NCBI GenBank assembly: GCA_963682025.1 | Contig: OY821520.1 | Span: 85,050,965-85,114,964, forward strand | DNA from: Cordilura impudica | Lineage: Eukaryota; Arthropoda; Insecta; Diptera; Scathophagidae | Reading direction: 5' to 3' | Length of the DNA: 64,000 nucleotides | Shown here: in pieces, positions 45,030 through 56,055 of the stretch | Position numbering within the stretch: the first letter of the stretch is position 1 | Layout of the letters: each line of letters opens with the position of its first letter | Program-made: the position numbers and the translations under genes | The notes under the pieces: generated by a model | Databases searched by the model: none | Told to the model about the DNA's origin: nothing | The model's input: only the letters and a program-made list of their open reading frames with translations

Positions 45030-47028
45030 TTAATTTTCATCTTCTAGAAGTTGTTTAGCTTCTTCGTCTAATTCAATAGAGGTAGTTTTCCATTTTTGAC
45101 GAATGTTGGACATATATGGATCTGAAGTGCACAACAAAATAGTGCTAACGTCTTCATTAGTACAACATCTGGACATTTTCCTTGTGTTGTGCTCGCGAAA
45201 GAATCTGTAGTCTTTGTTCCTTTTTTCTTGCGCTTCTTCAGATAGATCTCCTATTGGTAGCATATTGTTTTGAATTATTTGTTAACCATGGTACAAAATT
45301 TTATGAACTGTGGATGGCATATATCTCCAAGAGTATTTTTTATTATAAAGTATAGCTGTTTTATTGGCGTACTCTCCAAATTTTTTTGCATTTATCTTTC
45401 TGCTGCATGCTAGAACTTGTAATATGATTTTGAATCGTCTTATTAATTCATGACCTACACCTGTGATAGATGCTGCAGTTTCCGAATCGGAAAAAAAATT
45501 TCCTTGCAGTATTTCCATCATTTGTGATTCCTTCCCCTTGTTTTGGTTGGTCGATTACGAGGCCTAGCTGTAGATATTTTTGTTGAATTTTGTTTTTTTT
45601 TTGCTTTCTTTTTTCTTCATTTTCTTTGTTTTTTCTCACTGTTTTGCCTAACGGACCAAATTCCAAATCATAACCCAATTTAAGAATATGCTCCATGAAA
45701 CGTATTCTAGCATGAAGAGGGGACATTCCAAATTCGTAGGCTTCCTTAAAACTATCGTCTTCTGGTGGGGGTGGGCTTAATTGACTTGATGTCTTTTGGC
45801 ATATAATGTAGCTTGACGTTGACTTTGTTCCAGTTAAAGCTTGTGCAACTTTTCCATCAATCATTGTGAGACACATTTTAAAATGTACTTCAATGTCTTG
45901 GTCATCAAATTTAAATATTACTGGTTGAAGTTTCTTAATTTGATCTTTTATTTTTTGAACTTCTTCAGTTATGACATCTTTGGTTTCCTTTTTGAATGCA
46001 AATTTTATTGGTCTGCAATACTTTGTTGAAGAAGGAATTTCATTTTTCCATATATCAATTTCTGTTGCTCTACTAGTTGACGGCTCTAAGACGCTATACC
46101 TTTTAGTTAAGCGCAATGGAACGAAAGATACCATAAATAAATTAGCATCTGATGAATTTTCGGCATTAAATTGCTTGTATTGTTTCTGACCAGAGGATCC
46201 ATCACATCCCCATTTAGAAATTAATGTAATGCTGCCATTACCAATTTTTTTTAAATGATCAGTATCAAGCGTATTTAGCAATCGTTCTGCGGTATGTTCA
46301 AGGAGATCTTGCAAATTTATTTCTGCTGATGTTGAAGTGACACTAATAGCAGATTGTGAAGGTAAGCATTCTTTTTTGGCGGAAACTAAATCTCGATACT
46401 CTGGAAAAATCCCACAACTCTTTTCATTGGTTCGCTTCCATAATTCCTTATATTGATTTTTGGTCAATTTCAAATCCAAAAATAGGGCGAACGTTTCTTA
46501 CGGCGTAAATTTCTTATCTTCAATTGGTGTAGGAATGCTTTTCAAAATCCTCTTTGTGCGCCTTGGGCTCGCTTCTACTATTTTTTCAATTGTTTCAATT
46601 TTATTTTTTTTATTTTGGGTTGGTTGAATTTGGTGCAAAAATTAATCCTTAATAATTCTTTGAGAAATTTCTTCATTGATATTCTCCAGCTTGCGCCTTC
46701 GAGATCTTTCACTACATCCGTCAATTGGTTTTGCTGGTCGACCCTTTTTTCCACTTTCGTTGGCAGTTGTAGATGCACTCTCAAAAATAAGTTCCTTTAT
46801 TAACCAGTCTTGGTAACGTTTGTACATCTTTACCTTGCTATGAGAGCATTCAATGTACCGTCTTTTCAAATTCGATGCAAAATTAGTAATTTTTCCTTTG
46901 TGCATTTCAATGTCTTCTAGGTTACAATTCTTAAAGAAGCCGTTGCTCACTATGTGCAAAATTACATCGTCTACATCATTTCGTTGAAAATAAATATCTG
47001 CCAGATCTCTGTAACAGTACTTAGCCAT
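45030..47028 (-). pseudogene. RAG1-like (Transib) transposase, nearly full length
   Basis: Start chosen at 47028 (MAKYCYRDLADIYFQRND). N-terminal part: GKKGRPAKPIDGCSERSRRR. Core: WGCDGSSGQKQYKQF (first catalytic Asp), YCRPIKFAFKKETK, CLTMIDGKVAQALTG (second Asp), FGMSPLHARIRFMEHILKLG, GLVIDQPKQGEG, TNDGNTARKFF, YMPSTVHKILYHG and LPIGDLSEEAQEKRNKDY (third acidic residue), then NEDV ... STILLCTSDPYM. Order and spacing parallel the RAG1 core (D600, D708, E962 regions), which is my alignment from memory. Three in-frame stops (near 46640, 46500 and 45285) and one frameshift in an A8-type homopolymer near 45490 inactivate it. About 666 codons, typical of Transib. An intact enzyme would cut at CACAGTG ends through DNA hairpins. 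Confidence 0.85.
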
Positions 47029-47325
47029 TGCACAAATTGTAATGAATAATAATTGTGGAAACATTATTATAAATACTCTTTCTTGCAATTGTGTAAAATA
47101 AAAATTTTTATCTATTATTACCACTTTTAGAAGCATCAAAAACCCACACCCTAACCCCTTTTAAAAGGTGAAACATACCTGCTCATATCTTAAAGGGCTA
47201 TGTCGCATTTTGTCAGGTATTTAAACTATATCTAATTCAGACTATTAATGTTTTTGAAAGATACCTATGTAAATGTACCTGTAACAATTAAGCGCATTAT
47301 ATCTCAACCCTTTTTTATAAGTATA

Positions 47326-48559
47326 CTAGCTGGACCCGGCAAACGTTGTTTTGCCCTCAATGAATTTTTATTTTAGTTAGAATCTGTATATACCTATATA
47401 AAATGTGTGACGAAGATCTCCAGATAATAAAATGAGAGCTTCACCAAAAAATCTTTCATTGCCTTTCAAATCTTTTATCAAATCAAATCACAATGTTTGT
47501 GAGCCATGGTACATTCATCCCAAATAAAAATACTGCATTTTTGCAGAACTTTTGCCATACCGGAATGTTTTTTGATATTACAGACGGCATTCTCATTTTT
47601 TTGTACGTTTAACGGTGATTTGAGTGCTGAATGAGCTGTGCGGCCACCATGCAATAATGTAGCGGCTTTTTCCTTCTTTTTCGTTAGAATATTTATATAT
47701 AAAAACGTTTGTGAGTTTATTTATTAAAATTTATATAAATTTGACAACTCATTATTTTTCGAACGACAGCGCCATCTACCGGGTCCAATAAAAAAATGTT
47801 TCTAACATACATATATGTACATTCTTAGTTTCATTAAAATCACACCATAAATAAGAATATTCGAAATAACTTTACCCAGCGCCACCTATCGGGTCCATTT
47901 ATACATACAAAAATTTCTTATGACGAAACATACGTTCATTCTGAATTGCAGTCAAATCGCGCTGAAAGTAAAAATTTTTGTTTTTAACTTGACCCCAACG
48001 CCAGCTAGAGGGTTAAAACTAAAAAAAAAACACAGAAGAGCTCGAACCGAACCTATGCTGGAAATCCTACCTCGACAGCTCTTATGGTTCCGGAGATCAT
48101 TCGTTACAATCAAATGCATCAACGTTTTTATATATACGCCACGCCCCTTTGCTCACTAACAACTTTATATAGCTAAGGTCTTATTATTTCGCAAAAATAT
48201 CCTTTTGTGAAAATTTCATGACGATCCTCCCAGTAGTTTAGAAGATATTACGATTTTTTATTTTTCTAAAAAGGGGCGTGGTCCCGCCCACTTTTCTTCT
48301 TGTATGTATTTCTATTCATGCTAATACCATATGTACCAAATATGACTGCTGTAGGTAAAAAAATTCCCGTGATATGACTTTTTCAAATTTTGGGTTATAT
48401 GGGCGTGGCACCGCCCCTTTGTCCAATCAAAAATTTATATAGCATATTATTCCTTCCAGAGTCACAGTAACACGCTCTGAAAATTTCAGGAAGATCGGTT
48501 CTTTGGTTTGGCCTCCTATAAAGCACAAACAAACACACATTCATTTTTATATATATAGA
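47326..48559 (-). mobile_element. Helitron, family II, non-autonomous
   Basis: Minus-strand 5' end TCTATATATATAAAAATGAA (48559) and 3' end GCCGGGTCCAGCTAG (47326), with A on the left and T on the right. Contains 'ggggcgtggcaccgcccctt'-type GC-rich short inverted motifs near 48280 and 48400. No coding sequence. The 3' end matches the helicase-bearing element at 22628. Confidence 0.85.
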
Positions 48560-49187
48560 TAGATTGAAAGCAGATTAATTATGATTTAAGGTAAAATGGG
48601 GCGAAAAAGGGGGACTTGGTAATAAAAAAATGTATGGCTACCTTACCTGTAGATAAAAAGTGCATAAAACTTTAGATAAATACATATTACAAAAAAATTA
48701 TTTTGTATAGCAAACATTGTTAGTGGTATAAGTAAAAAAAAGGGGGCGGTGAAATGGGCGTGGTTCATAGTTATATGGCGACGTTAACAGTATTAAGAGC
48801 AATATACTACCAAATAAAAAAATCCGTTGGAAGGAACAAATTTGTACAGAGAAAAAAAAGTTTAAAACTTTCAAACAAAATTTGGCGTGAAAAGGGGCGT
48901 GAAAGGGGGCGTGGCGTAAGAAATGTTTATTTCTACCTCGCCTGGAGTATAATGTGTATACAATTTGAAGTAAATCTGTTAAAAACTATATGGGAGCAAT
49001 TACATAATTTTAAAAAAGTGGGCGTAAAAGTGGGCGTGGTCAAAAAAAAAGTACCCTATTAATCATGCCAGAGTCCCAGTTAAATGCTGTAAAAATTTCA
49101 GGAAGATCGGTCCAGAGGTTTGGTCTCCTATAAGGTACACACAAACAAACAAATAAACAAACACACATTCAATTTTATATATATAGA
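48560..49187 (-). mobile_element. Second Helitron family II 5' end in tandem
   Basis: A further 5' terminus TCTATATATATAAAATTGAA at 49187 is preceded by a (TTTG)n-like tract and the same 'tttcaggaagatcggt' block found at 48485. No second CTAG end lies between 48560 and 49187. The two units share one 3' end, as in a head-to-tail or 5'-extended Helitron. Confidence 0.65.
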
Positions 49188-49264
49188 TAACAACTCCTGG
49201 CAACTCTACCGACACGCAAAAATTACACCGCGGTGCACCGGTACGACCAACTTTTGTATTCATA

Positions 49265-49411
49265 ACACTCAGACGGACGGACGGACATCGTTTAATCGAC
49301 TCAGAAAGTTTTTTTGAGTCGATCCGTATAATAAAAGATGGATAAAGGTCCAATATTTTTGGCAGTTACAAACATCACCTCAAACTTAATATATCCTAAC
49401 CACATAGTGGA
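49265..49411 (+). repeat. DINE-1-like fragment between 17-bp direct repeats
   Basis: Holds the (GACG)n core and the ACCACATAGTGG end of the family. Flanked by CAACTTTTGTATTCATAA at about 49248-49265 and again at about 49412-49429. Confidence 0.6.
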
Positions 49412-49973
49412 CAACTTTTGTATTCATAAATTTTGCAGAAAATATCTAACCTTGGGTCAGAAAAACTGTTCTGGTGCACACGGGCGGAAACTGGCGGGTA
49501 TATAATGGGGTATAGGAGTATAGGGGAGGGTTCGGACTATAGAAGAGTGCAAGATTTTTTCTGACTGCTTTTGACTGGCAGGAGTTATGCTCTATTAAGT
49601 AGGAGATTTTCGGAACATTTTGACCTTTTTTAAAAAATTTTTGTTAAATTTCCGGAATGACTCAGTGATTTTACATTTTTAACATTAATAGTATGGAAGC
49701 CACAAAATTATACAAAATTTATTTCACTTCAAAATCTTTTAAACCAAAAAAGGTACAGTCATTCAAAAATAAAAATTTACAAAGAAATTTATAATTTTAG
49801 CAAAATACTGAGAAAGCCCATTTTCGAAGACCCTGTTCGCTGTGATATAGTTGAGATAGAGTCGCAATTTTTTGGCTCCCGAGGTTTACTAGTATTTGCT
49901 TTCAAATGAATAACATAACTTTAAAATCGGTAACAAAAAAAAAATGGTTTTTCTTCAAATATGGTCCACTGTG

Positions 49974-50379
49974 CGCCGGCTGCGTTAAATAATGAGTTTC
50001 ATTGGTGTTCTATGAAGTACTTACGAAACTTATATGTAGGTTTTCTACTCTAGTAATGAAAAAAATTCAATTTAGTAAAAAGTAATTAATTCTTTCTATA
50101 GACGACATGATCATTATTTTTAAAAACAAGAAATTAAAAAAGAAACTGGCCAATAAGAATTTACTTTAAATTTAATTGGATACGATTTTAAAGTTTTAGC
50201 ATCGGTAACAGTTTTTAAGTGGTAGCCGTATCCAATATTTGTTGTAATATGGAGTTTAAGATGCAGGTGGACGGTAGCAGATATTCGGCACACCCGAATT
50301 TAACAGTATTACTCGTAGTACTAAACGAAAAAAAACTGATGAAAAAACATTCACAGAAAAAATCAGGAGGCAAATCGTC
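49974..50379. other. Non-coding with a DINE-like hairpin end
   Basis: 50280-50312 (GATATTCGGCACACCCGAATT then AACAGTATTACTCG) is a diverged 3' end of the 3-kb DINE-like family. The rest is unrecognised. Confidence 0.4.
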
Positions 50380-50600
50380 GCATTCGATATCGAGTAAAAT
50401 CAATCGAAATTCTATATTTTGGTTTATTATTTAAAGGAGACAGACAATCGTCAGACCTCGTTTCACTTTTACTATTAACTATGGGCCATAACTCGTTAGC
50501 TGTGACAGAGTAAAATTACTCTTAGTATTTTTTTTTTTTTTGAAAATAAACGACGATTCCACCCCAGTTCAATTAATGACAGCAAAAATCATAAAGTGTC
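50380..50600 (+). repeat. Repeat R5, uninterrupted copy
   Basis: Matches 61580-61722 plus 62512-62690 in reverse complement (for example GCCATAACTCGTTAGCTGTGAC and 'cgatattcgagt'-type blocks, in part). At about 50535 it lacks the DINE copy present at 61723-62511. Confidence 0.65.
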
Positions 50601-50875
50601 ACGAATTCACTAAGGAATATTCTTGATAATAGGTCTGACAAATGCGAACGCAACAAAAATTATCAGTCACTAAAATGAACTATTTTGCGTAACTCTAATA
50701 CAAGTAGTATTAACCCTTGTGCTCATCTTGAAAAAGTGAGTCTGAATGCCGCAATCCCAAATGGTCAACAAAATTTTTCGAAAAACAATTGAACACATAA
50801 TATGAAGAGATACTAATTTTTGATTAAGGGCGGTAGTGAAATTTATGAAAAAAATGTTAAGACCTAGTCCCCATA

Positions 50876-51671
50876 CGAGGGCGGTCCCAGAAGAACCCGA
50901 CGTGACGTTTAGATGGCTGCAGTAGTTTAAAAAAAATTATTTGGTTAAAAGTGGCACCCTTATAAAACATTTTTTTTTTTTGAGCCACCAAAAAGTAAAC
51001 GATCTCAGTGAATTTGTAAACATGAACAAAATTGGGCAGCGTTGTGTAATTCATTACTTTCAGTTGAAAGGTCTAAGTCCAACCAATATTAGTCTGCTTT
51101 TCGTTTACGACTATAAAATAGTTGGTGACAGAGTTAAAACGAGGGCGTACGAACTGCCAAGAGGAACAGCATAGTGGTTGACCAATTGAGGTAGCCATGG
51201 CAGAAATGATTAAGAAAATCCCAAAAATGGTATTGGTGAATCATCGGCTGAAGTTGCGTGAGCTAGCTTAAATGATAGTGCTATACATCGCATTTTTACT
51301 GAAAATTTGGAGATGAGAAAGCTTTCCACAAGACAGGTGGCGCGTTTGCTCACATTATAAAAAAAACAGCGTCGTGAAGATGTTTCAATAGAGTATTTGA
51401 CGATGTTTCACTGCAATAAAGGCGGATTTTTGCTTCGATTCATAACCATGGATGAGACATAGTTTCTTCCTTCACACCTGAGATAAAGAAACAGTCAAAA
51501 CAGTGGACTGAAATAGGACAAAGAAAGCCAAGATAGTTCCATCTACAGGCAAGGTTAATGCGTCTGTTTTTGGGATGCGCGTGGGATAATTTCTATCGAT
51601 TATAATCGATAAAGTTAATTATCTTCCAAAAAGAAAAACAATCAACGCCGTGTATTATGCTAACTTATTGC
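50876..51671 (+). pseudogene. Mariner (DD34D-type) transposase, 3'-truncated
   Basis: The element end CGAGGGCGGTCCCAGAAGAA follows TA (50874-50875). The protein starts at 51022: MNKIGQRCVIHYFQLKGLSP. After shifts and stops come FITMDET (first Asp, the classic mariner motif), KAKIVPSTGKVNASVFG and YYANLLQRL. It stops where repeat R4 begins (51672), so the second and third acidic residues and the right terminus are gone. Confidence 0.8.
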
Positions 51672-52575
51672 AACGTTTAAGGGGGGGGTAAGGTTTTAAA
51701 AGCGAAAAACAGGCTTATTTTCATATATTTTTTTGCAGATATAAAAAATAGAAAACTGAATCTAACCACACTGTTCGTAGGCCTGACTTTAGGTGAGTGT
51801 GTTAAAGCGCTGACCAAAAAGTGCAAGTACGAGTGTATGTGAAGGTTTAGGGTTCAAACCTCACGGCCGCCCTAAGTAGAAAAAAAATTTTCATATAGAA
51901 ACAATCTATTCAATTAAAAACATAACAATTATCACAATGTTCAATAAATCGCTGATGAAGGCTGAAATGCCAGAAACCGGTCCGATTAAGAATACAGTGC
52001 AGTTATGAATTTTTGAAATATATGCTTTCTTCTTCTTTACCACGCACCATTTAGATATAAAAAATGTTGGATTATTTATTTCATATGCACCTTATAGAAT
52101 AACATTGGATCTTTGAAAATATTTTGAATTATAAATTTTAATAAATAAGTCCGTGACAGCGATTTTCCGGAGGCACTTCGACAAAAAGTTGTTTTGCGGT
52201 GAACATCATAACTCGTTACCGGATCATGTGAAATAAAAAAATCGAAATGCGTTTAAAATGTGACATGTTTCCCGAGGTAAACAGGAAGAGTTTTTTAATT
52301 CTTTTTTTATTTTTGGCAGCATTTTGAAGTGAAAGACAAGATTTTTGCTATAAAATTTCGGTGAATTTGTTGTTAAAAAATGGAGAAGAAAATAGAAAAT
52401 AAAAAAAGCTCTTCGTGGTTACCTGGTGATTTATGTGAATTAAAGTTTTTTAAAAACTGATTTATATACGATATAGCATATGAGGCTGGTCTCTGGAAAC
52501 GCTGTATCTTCTTTAGTTTTGCTCCAATTTAATTGAAATTTTGACACAATGCAAATGCAGGTCGGGTTATTTTGA
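51672..52575. repeat. Repeat R4, copy 2 (no hAT)
   Basis: Starts TTTAAGGGGGGGGTAAGG and matches 17870-19899 in reverse complement over 52040-52560, without the hAT block. A tRNA-like segment (51775-52015) is specific to this copy. Confidence 0.6.
51775..52015 (+). repeat. Possible tRNA-derived SINE
   Basis: GTGTTAAAGCGCTGAC resembles the D-arm region of Ser/Leu-type tRNAs, and GGTTCAAACC (about 51851-51860) is a perfect B-box/T-loop match, spaced about 55 bases apart. A tail with GCCAGAAACCGGTCCG follows. It is not a functional tRNA: no convincing acceptor stem or anticodon arm. Confidence 0.35.
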
Positions 52576-52893
52576 GACTGCCCGCATACAATGATCCCTA
52601 TGAGATCACATAGATCTCGTTTGCGTATGTTTATTACACCGATTAATCGGTGTATCAAAAAACTTAAATATTCCACAATTATTCTCAAATTTGGTTTCTA
52701 TATGTTTTTGCGTGTCCATTTTTCGATCTAGTCCACATATAAAAATAGGGTTCGATAAGAACTTTTTCATATCGGTAGGCATTAAATTTGTTTTCTATAT
52801 CCCATTAATTGGTCCAATGACCCTTTCTCTAAACTTCTGGTATAGGGTATCGTATACTCGATCTAGACTGACTAGAATTTGTTTTGTTTAATT
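52576..52893 (-). repeat. DINE-1-like fragment (3' part)
   Basis: Contains the 'atatgtttttgcgtgtccat', 'gatctagtccacatata' blocks and the end GGTATAGGGTATCGTATACT, then a damaged hairpin CGATCTAGACTGACTAGAAT. Confidence 0.65.
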
Positions 52894-54091
52894 TTTTCAT
52901 TTCTGGTTATAACTTTGTAATTGAATACTCTCAATTTCCGTGTGATATTGTTTTGATTTGAAAGTGTCATTTTTTCAAAACGGCTTTAACATAACAGCCT
53001 TGGAGGTTATTTGAAATCACATCCGAAGAAGTTCTTCCTTTGGAATCAATAAAAATATGATTCTTTTAGAATGACTTCACATTTTTTCTGCTGGGTTCAA
53101 TATTTATGAATAACATTATTATTTTTTTATTTATGTATGTATTGGTATTGATTCTACGTGTAGTAATAACATCAAAAGCTTAACTAATATTTATACGGAA
53201 AATGTTAAGGCTTTCACTTTCGCAATAGAATTCTCACTTCTCTTCTGACTCACTCTAATTATAATCGGTATACATATGTATATGTGAAACGTTTGTAATT
53301 CAAAACAACGAAACATCTACGAGTATATTAGAATTATACATAAATCAATTCGATTATTAGAAAATACGATCACGATTTTTTAAATAGACATTTATAGTAT
53401 CAAAAACCTAAGTGACGTTAATGCTTAACAAATACGAGTAATGTTATGCGTGGGCGTGTTAAAGCAATAAATTAGTTTACAAAATAACTCTACCGAATAA
53501 TCGGTTAATTTTTATGAGAATATTTACTGTTAACATATATTTGGCAGTCTTAAAATTTTTCATTCATTTAAAATTATTCAATTTAAATTAGTGTTTGCCT
53601 TAAGAACATAACTATATACGGCCACCTCGTATTCTGTTTCTATAATTTAGTTTTTTTTTTTTAAATAATGACGATTATTTTACAGTCATCATTTTTACCT
53701 TAAACATTTTTATGATAAACACAAATTTGTTATAATGAATTTGGCGCTATATATATGGAATATGAAATAAAATTGGATTTTAAATATTTTTTATTGCTAT
53801 AGTAATAATATCCATATTTTTTTTTAAGACGATTATGTTGAATCTAGACCAAAGTGAAACCATTCATAGAAAAACAAATTTACTTAATTTTATATTTTTA
53901 TTTTTACCCCTTGTCCAAGTTTACCCCTTGTCCAATTCTAAAAACCTTCCTTATAAGTTAAGTGAAAAAAGAAAAGGTTATAATTTATATGTATATGTGA
54001 CACTTTTCCACATATAATCTAATATCAACATTCATTCTAAAAACTCTTTTGTCCGTCAAAGTTGAAAAAAAAAACAAATAAGAAAATTATT
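52894..54091. other. AT-rich non-coding stretch
   Basis: No coding similarity, repeat ends or RNA gene recognised in 1.2 kb. Confidence 0.4.
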
Positions 54092-54329
54092 GACGGTCCA
54101 GACCGACTATGCGACACCCTATACCATCGGTTTAAAGAATTGGTCTTAGGTCCAACTAATTGGGTATACAAAATAAGCACAACAGCAAAACTGAGTGAAA
54201 TTTTCGTTAATTTTTATGCCTGTAGATTTAAAAAGTTCGTATCGGATGCTGTATTTATATGGCAACTAGGTCGAAAAATGAACCAATCCTGACCATATTT
54301 GGTAAGGCCACATTTTTTGCAAAAGCATA

Positions 54330-55604
54330 CAAAGGGTTTTTCAATAAGAGCGCTACAAAAGTTTTTTTAAATAAAACAAAAACGGTTTTGGATATCAATG
54401 AAATTCTTTATTCCTGTGAAAGTACGTTCGATGCCATTATGTATGGAAATCGATCTCTTTTGCATGGCCACCACGGGCACGCTTGCAGAAGTCCAGACGC
54501 TGAACCCAATTTTCGACGGTTTTCAAGCATAAATCGGCCGATACTGCTGCAATTTCACGTTCGATATTCGTACGAAGTTCATCAATCGTCGCTGGCTTGT
54601 TGGCATAGACCATAGACTTGACGTAGCCCCACAGGAAATAGTCCAACGGCATCAAATCGCACGACCGAGGCGGTCAATCGACTGGACCATTTCGTGAGAT
54701 AACACGTTCTCCAAACTTGGTTTCCAATAAATTGATTGTGACATTCGCTGTGTGGCTTGTGGCGCCGTCCTGTTGGAACCACATGTCCTCTAAGTCCATA
54801 TCATCCAATTGGGGCCAAAAATATTCGGTTATCATTGAACGGTAGCGATTCCCATTCACAGTAACTTGCCGGTCTTGATCATCACGGAAGAAGTACGGCC
54901 CAATGACGCAGCCGGCCCATAAACCGCACCAAACCGTAATTTTTTCGGGATGCAATGATGACTCATGGTGTACGTGTGGATTGCTGTCTGACCAATAACG
55001 CATATTTTGTTTATTGACGAAGCCATTCAGCCAGAAATGAGCCTCATCGCTGAAGATGATTTTTCGATGAAAATCCGAATCATTTTCAAGTTGTTGCGCA
55101 GCCCAATTCACGAACAGTTCTTGCGTGAGTTTGATCTCGTAAGGATGTAGGCCAAGATCTTTTCGCAAAATTCGCCACAATGACGTCACAGAGATGCCCA
55201 ACGCTTGAGAACGACGTGTGAGAGATACATTTGGGCTTTCTTCAACTGAAGCCTCAGCGGCAGCAATATTCTAGACACTACGGGTACTTCTTTGTCTCAC
55301 TGGCACGGGAACATTTTGTACTGTGCCTGTGGATTCAAATTTTTCCACTAGACGCTCAATTGTTGATCTGCTAGGACGATTATAACGACCATAAATTGGA
55401 CGTAGCGCTCTTAACGTTGAGGCCACTGTCTCCGAATTTCGGTAGTAAATTTTAATAATTTCGACTCGTTGTTGGCTCGTATATCTTTCCATCATGAAAT
55501 GGCAAACCTTACTGAAGAGAAATGTCAAAAGAGCGGCAAGAAATATGGCGTCGTTTGCTGTCCCTGTCTTTCTACTTTTGTAGCGTCCCTGTTGAAAAAC
55601 CCTT
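54330..55604 (-). mobile_element. Mariner-like element (DD41D), copy 2
   Basis: The ends AAAGGGTTTTTCAATAAGAG and, inverted, AAGGGTTTTTCAACAGGGAC are followed on both sides by CGCTACAAAAG. TA lies at both borders (54328-54329 and 55605-55606). 1275 bp. Sister DINE copies show the uninterrupted target CATATACAAACCAAATTTG. Confidence 0.93.
54437..55495 (-). pseudogene. Mariner DD41D transposase with two nonsense codons
   Basis: Start at MMERYTSQQRVEIIKIYYRN. It continues in a single frame through NRPSRSTIERLVEKF, TSLWRILRKDLGLHPYEI, IIFSDEAHFWLNGFVNK (first Asp), LHPEKITVWCGLWAG, QDGATSHTANVTINLLETKF (second Asp) and RSCDLMPLDYFLWGYVKS (third Asp, 41 residues on), ending KEIDFHT. Only TAG near 55271 (RSV-stop-NIAAA) and TGA near 54676 (where Trp is expected before PPRSCD) interrupt it. 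About 352 codons, a normal mariner length. Substantially different from the 2.4-kb copy, so a separate subfamily. Confidence 0.93.
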
Positions 55605-56055
55605 TACAAACCAAATTTGAGAAATATCTGTGTAATATATATATATTCTTTTTTTTTTTAGATTTAAGTGAAGATCGGGAAGCAGCTTTATATGCGGGCT
55701 ATGACTAAGAATTATCCTATAGGTTTTATTTTTGGACTACTGATAAATGGATGTAATAAACATTAACAAACCCAATTTGACCAAGATCTGTACAATAATA
55801 TGAATATTACGGCCATTTAAGTCGATCTCACCAATTTCAATAGCGTTCATCCTATGGCTGATAGAAGCTTATATACCAAATTTCATCAAAATATATTCAT
55901 ATTTCCGACCTGTAGTTTGATTACAATGTTGACATGGACGCACAGACAGACGGACACGCAGATAGATAAATAGGCAGACAGACAGGCGGATGAACGGGCA
56001 GCACTTATTCGGTTCAGAAAATTATTTTAAATCGATCGGTATAATAAAAGGTGGA

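Larger units (their letters stand above)
44419..49973 (-). mobile_element. Transib element carrying a RAG1-like gene and a Helitron
   Basis: Inverted ends CACAGTGGACCAT (44419-44431) and ATGGTCCACTGTG (49961-49973) enclose the RAG1-like gene. The CACAGTG heptamer is the Transib/RSS-type end. The right flank is CGCCG, a CGNCG-type target. The left flank (TCAGG) does not match it, so the duplication is not visible and one end could belong to another copy. Subtracting the Helitron block (47326-49187) and a DINE scrap (49265-49411) leaves about 3.5 kb, a normal Transib size. Confidence 0.7.
54092..56055 (+). repeat. DINE-1-like copy interrupted by a mariner
   Basis: The hairpin end (GGTCCAGACCGACTATGCGA) and 'atcggatgctgtatttata' block lie left of the mariner. 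After 55605 it resumes ACAAACCAAATTTGAGAAAT, which is contiguous in other copies, then the GACA/GACG tract near 55945-55985. It ends at GGTATAATAAAAGGTGG. Confidence 0.75.

Noticed and set aside
51830..51870. Functional tRNA gene at GGTTCAAACC
   Set aside because: No acceptor-stem or anticodon-stem pairing could be made; at best a SINE head or tRNA relic.
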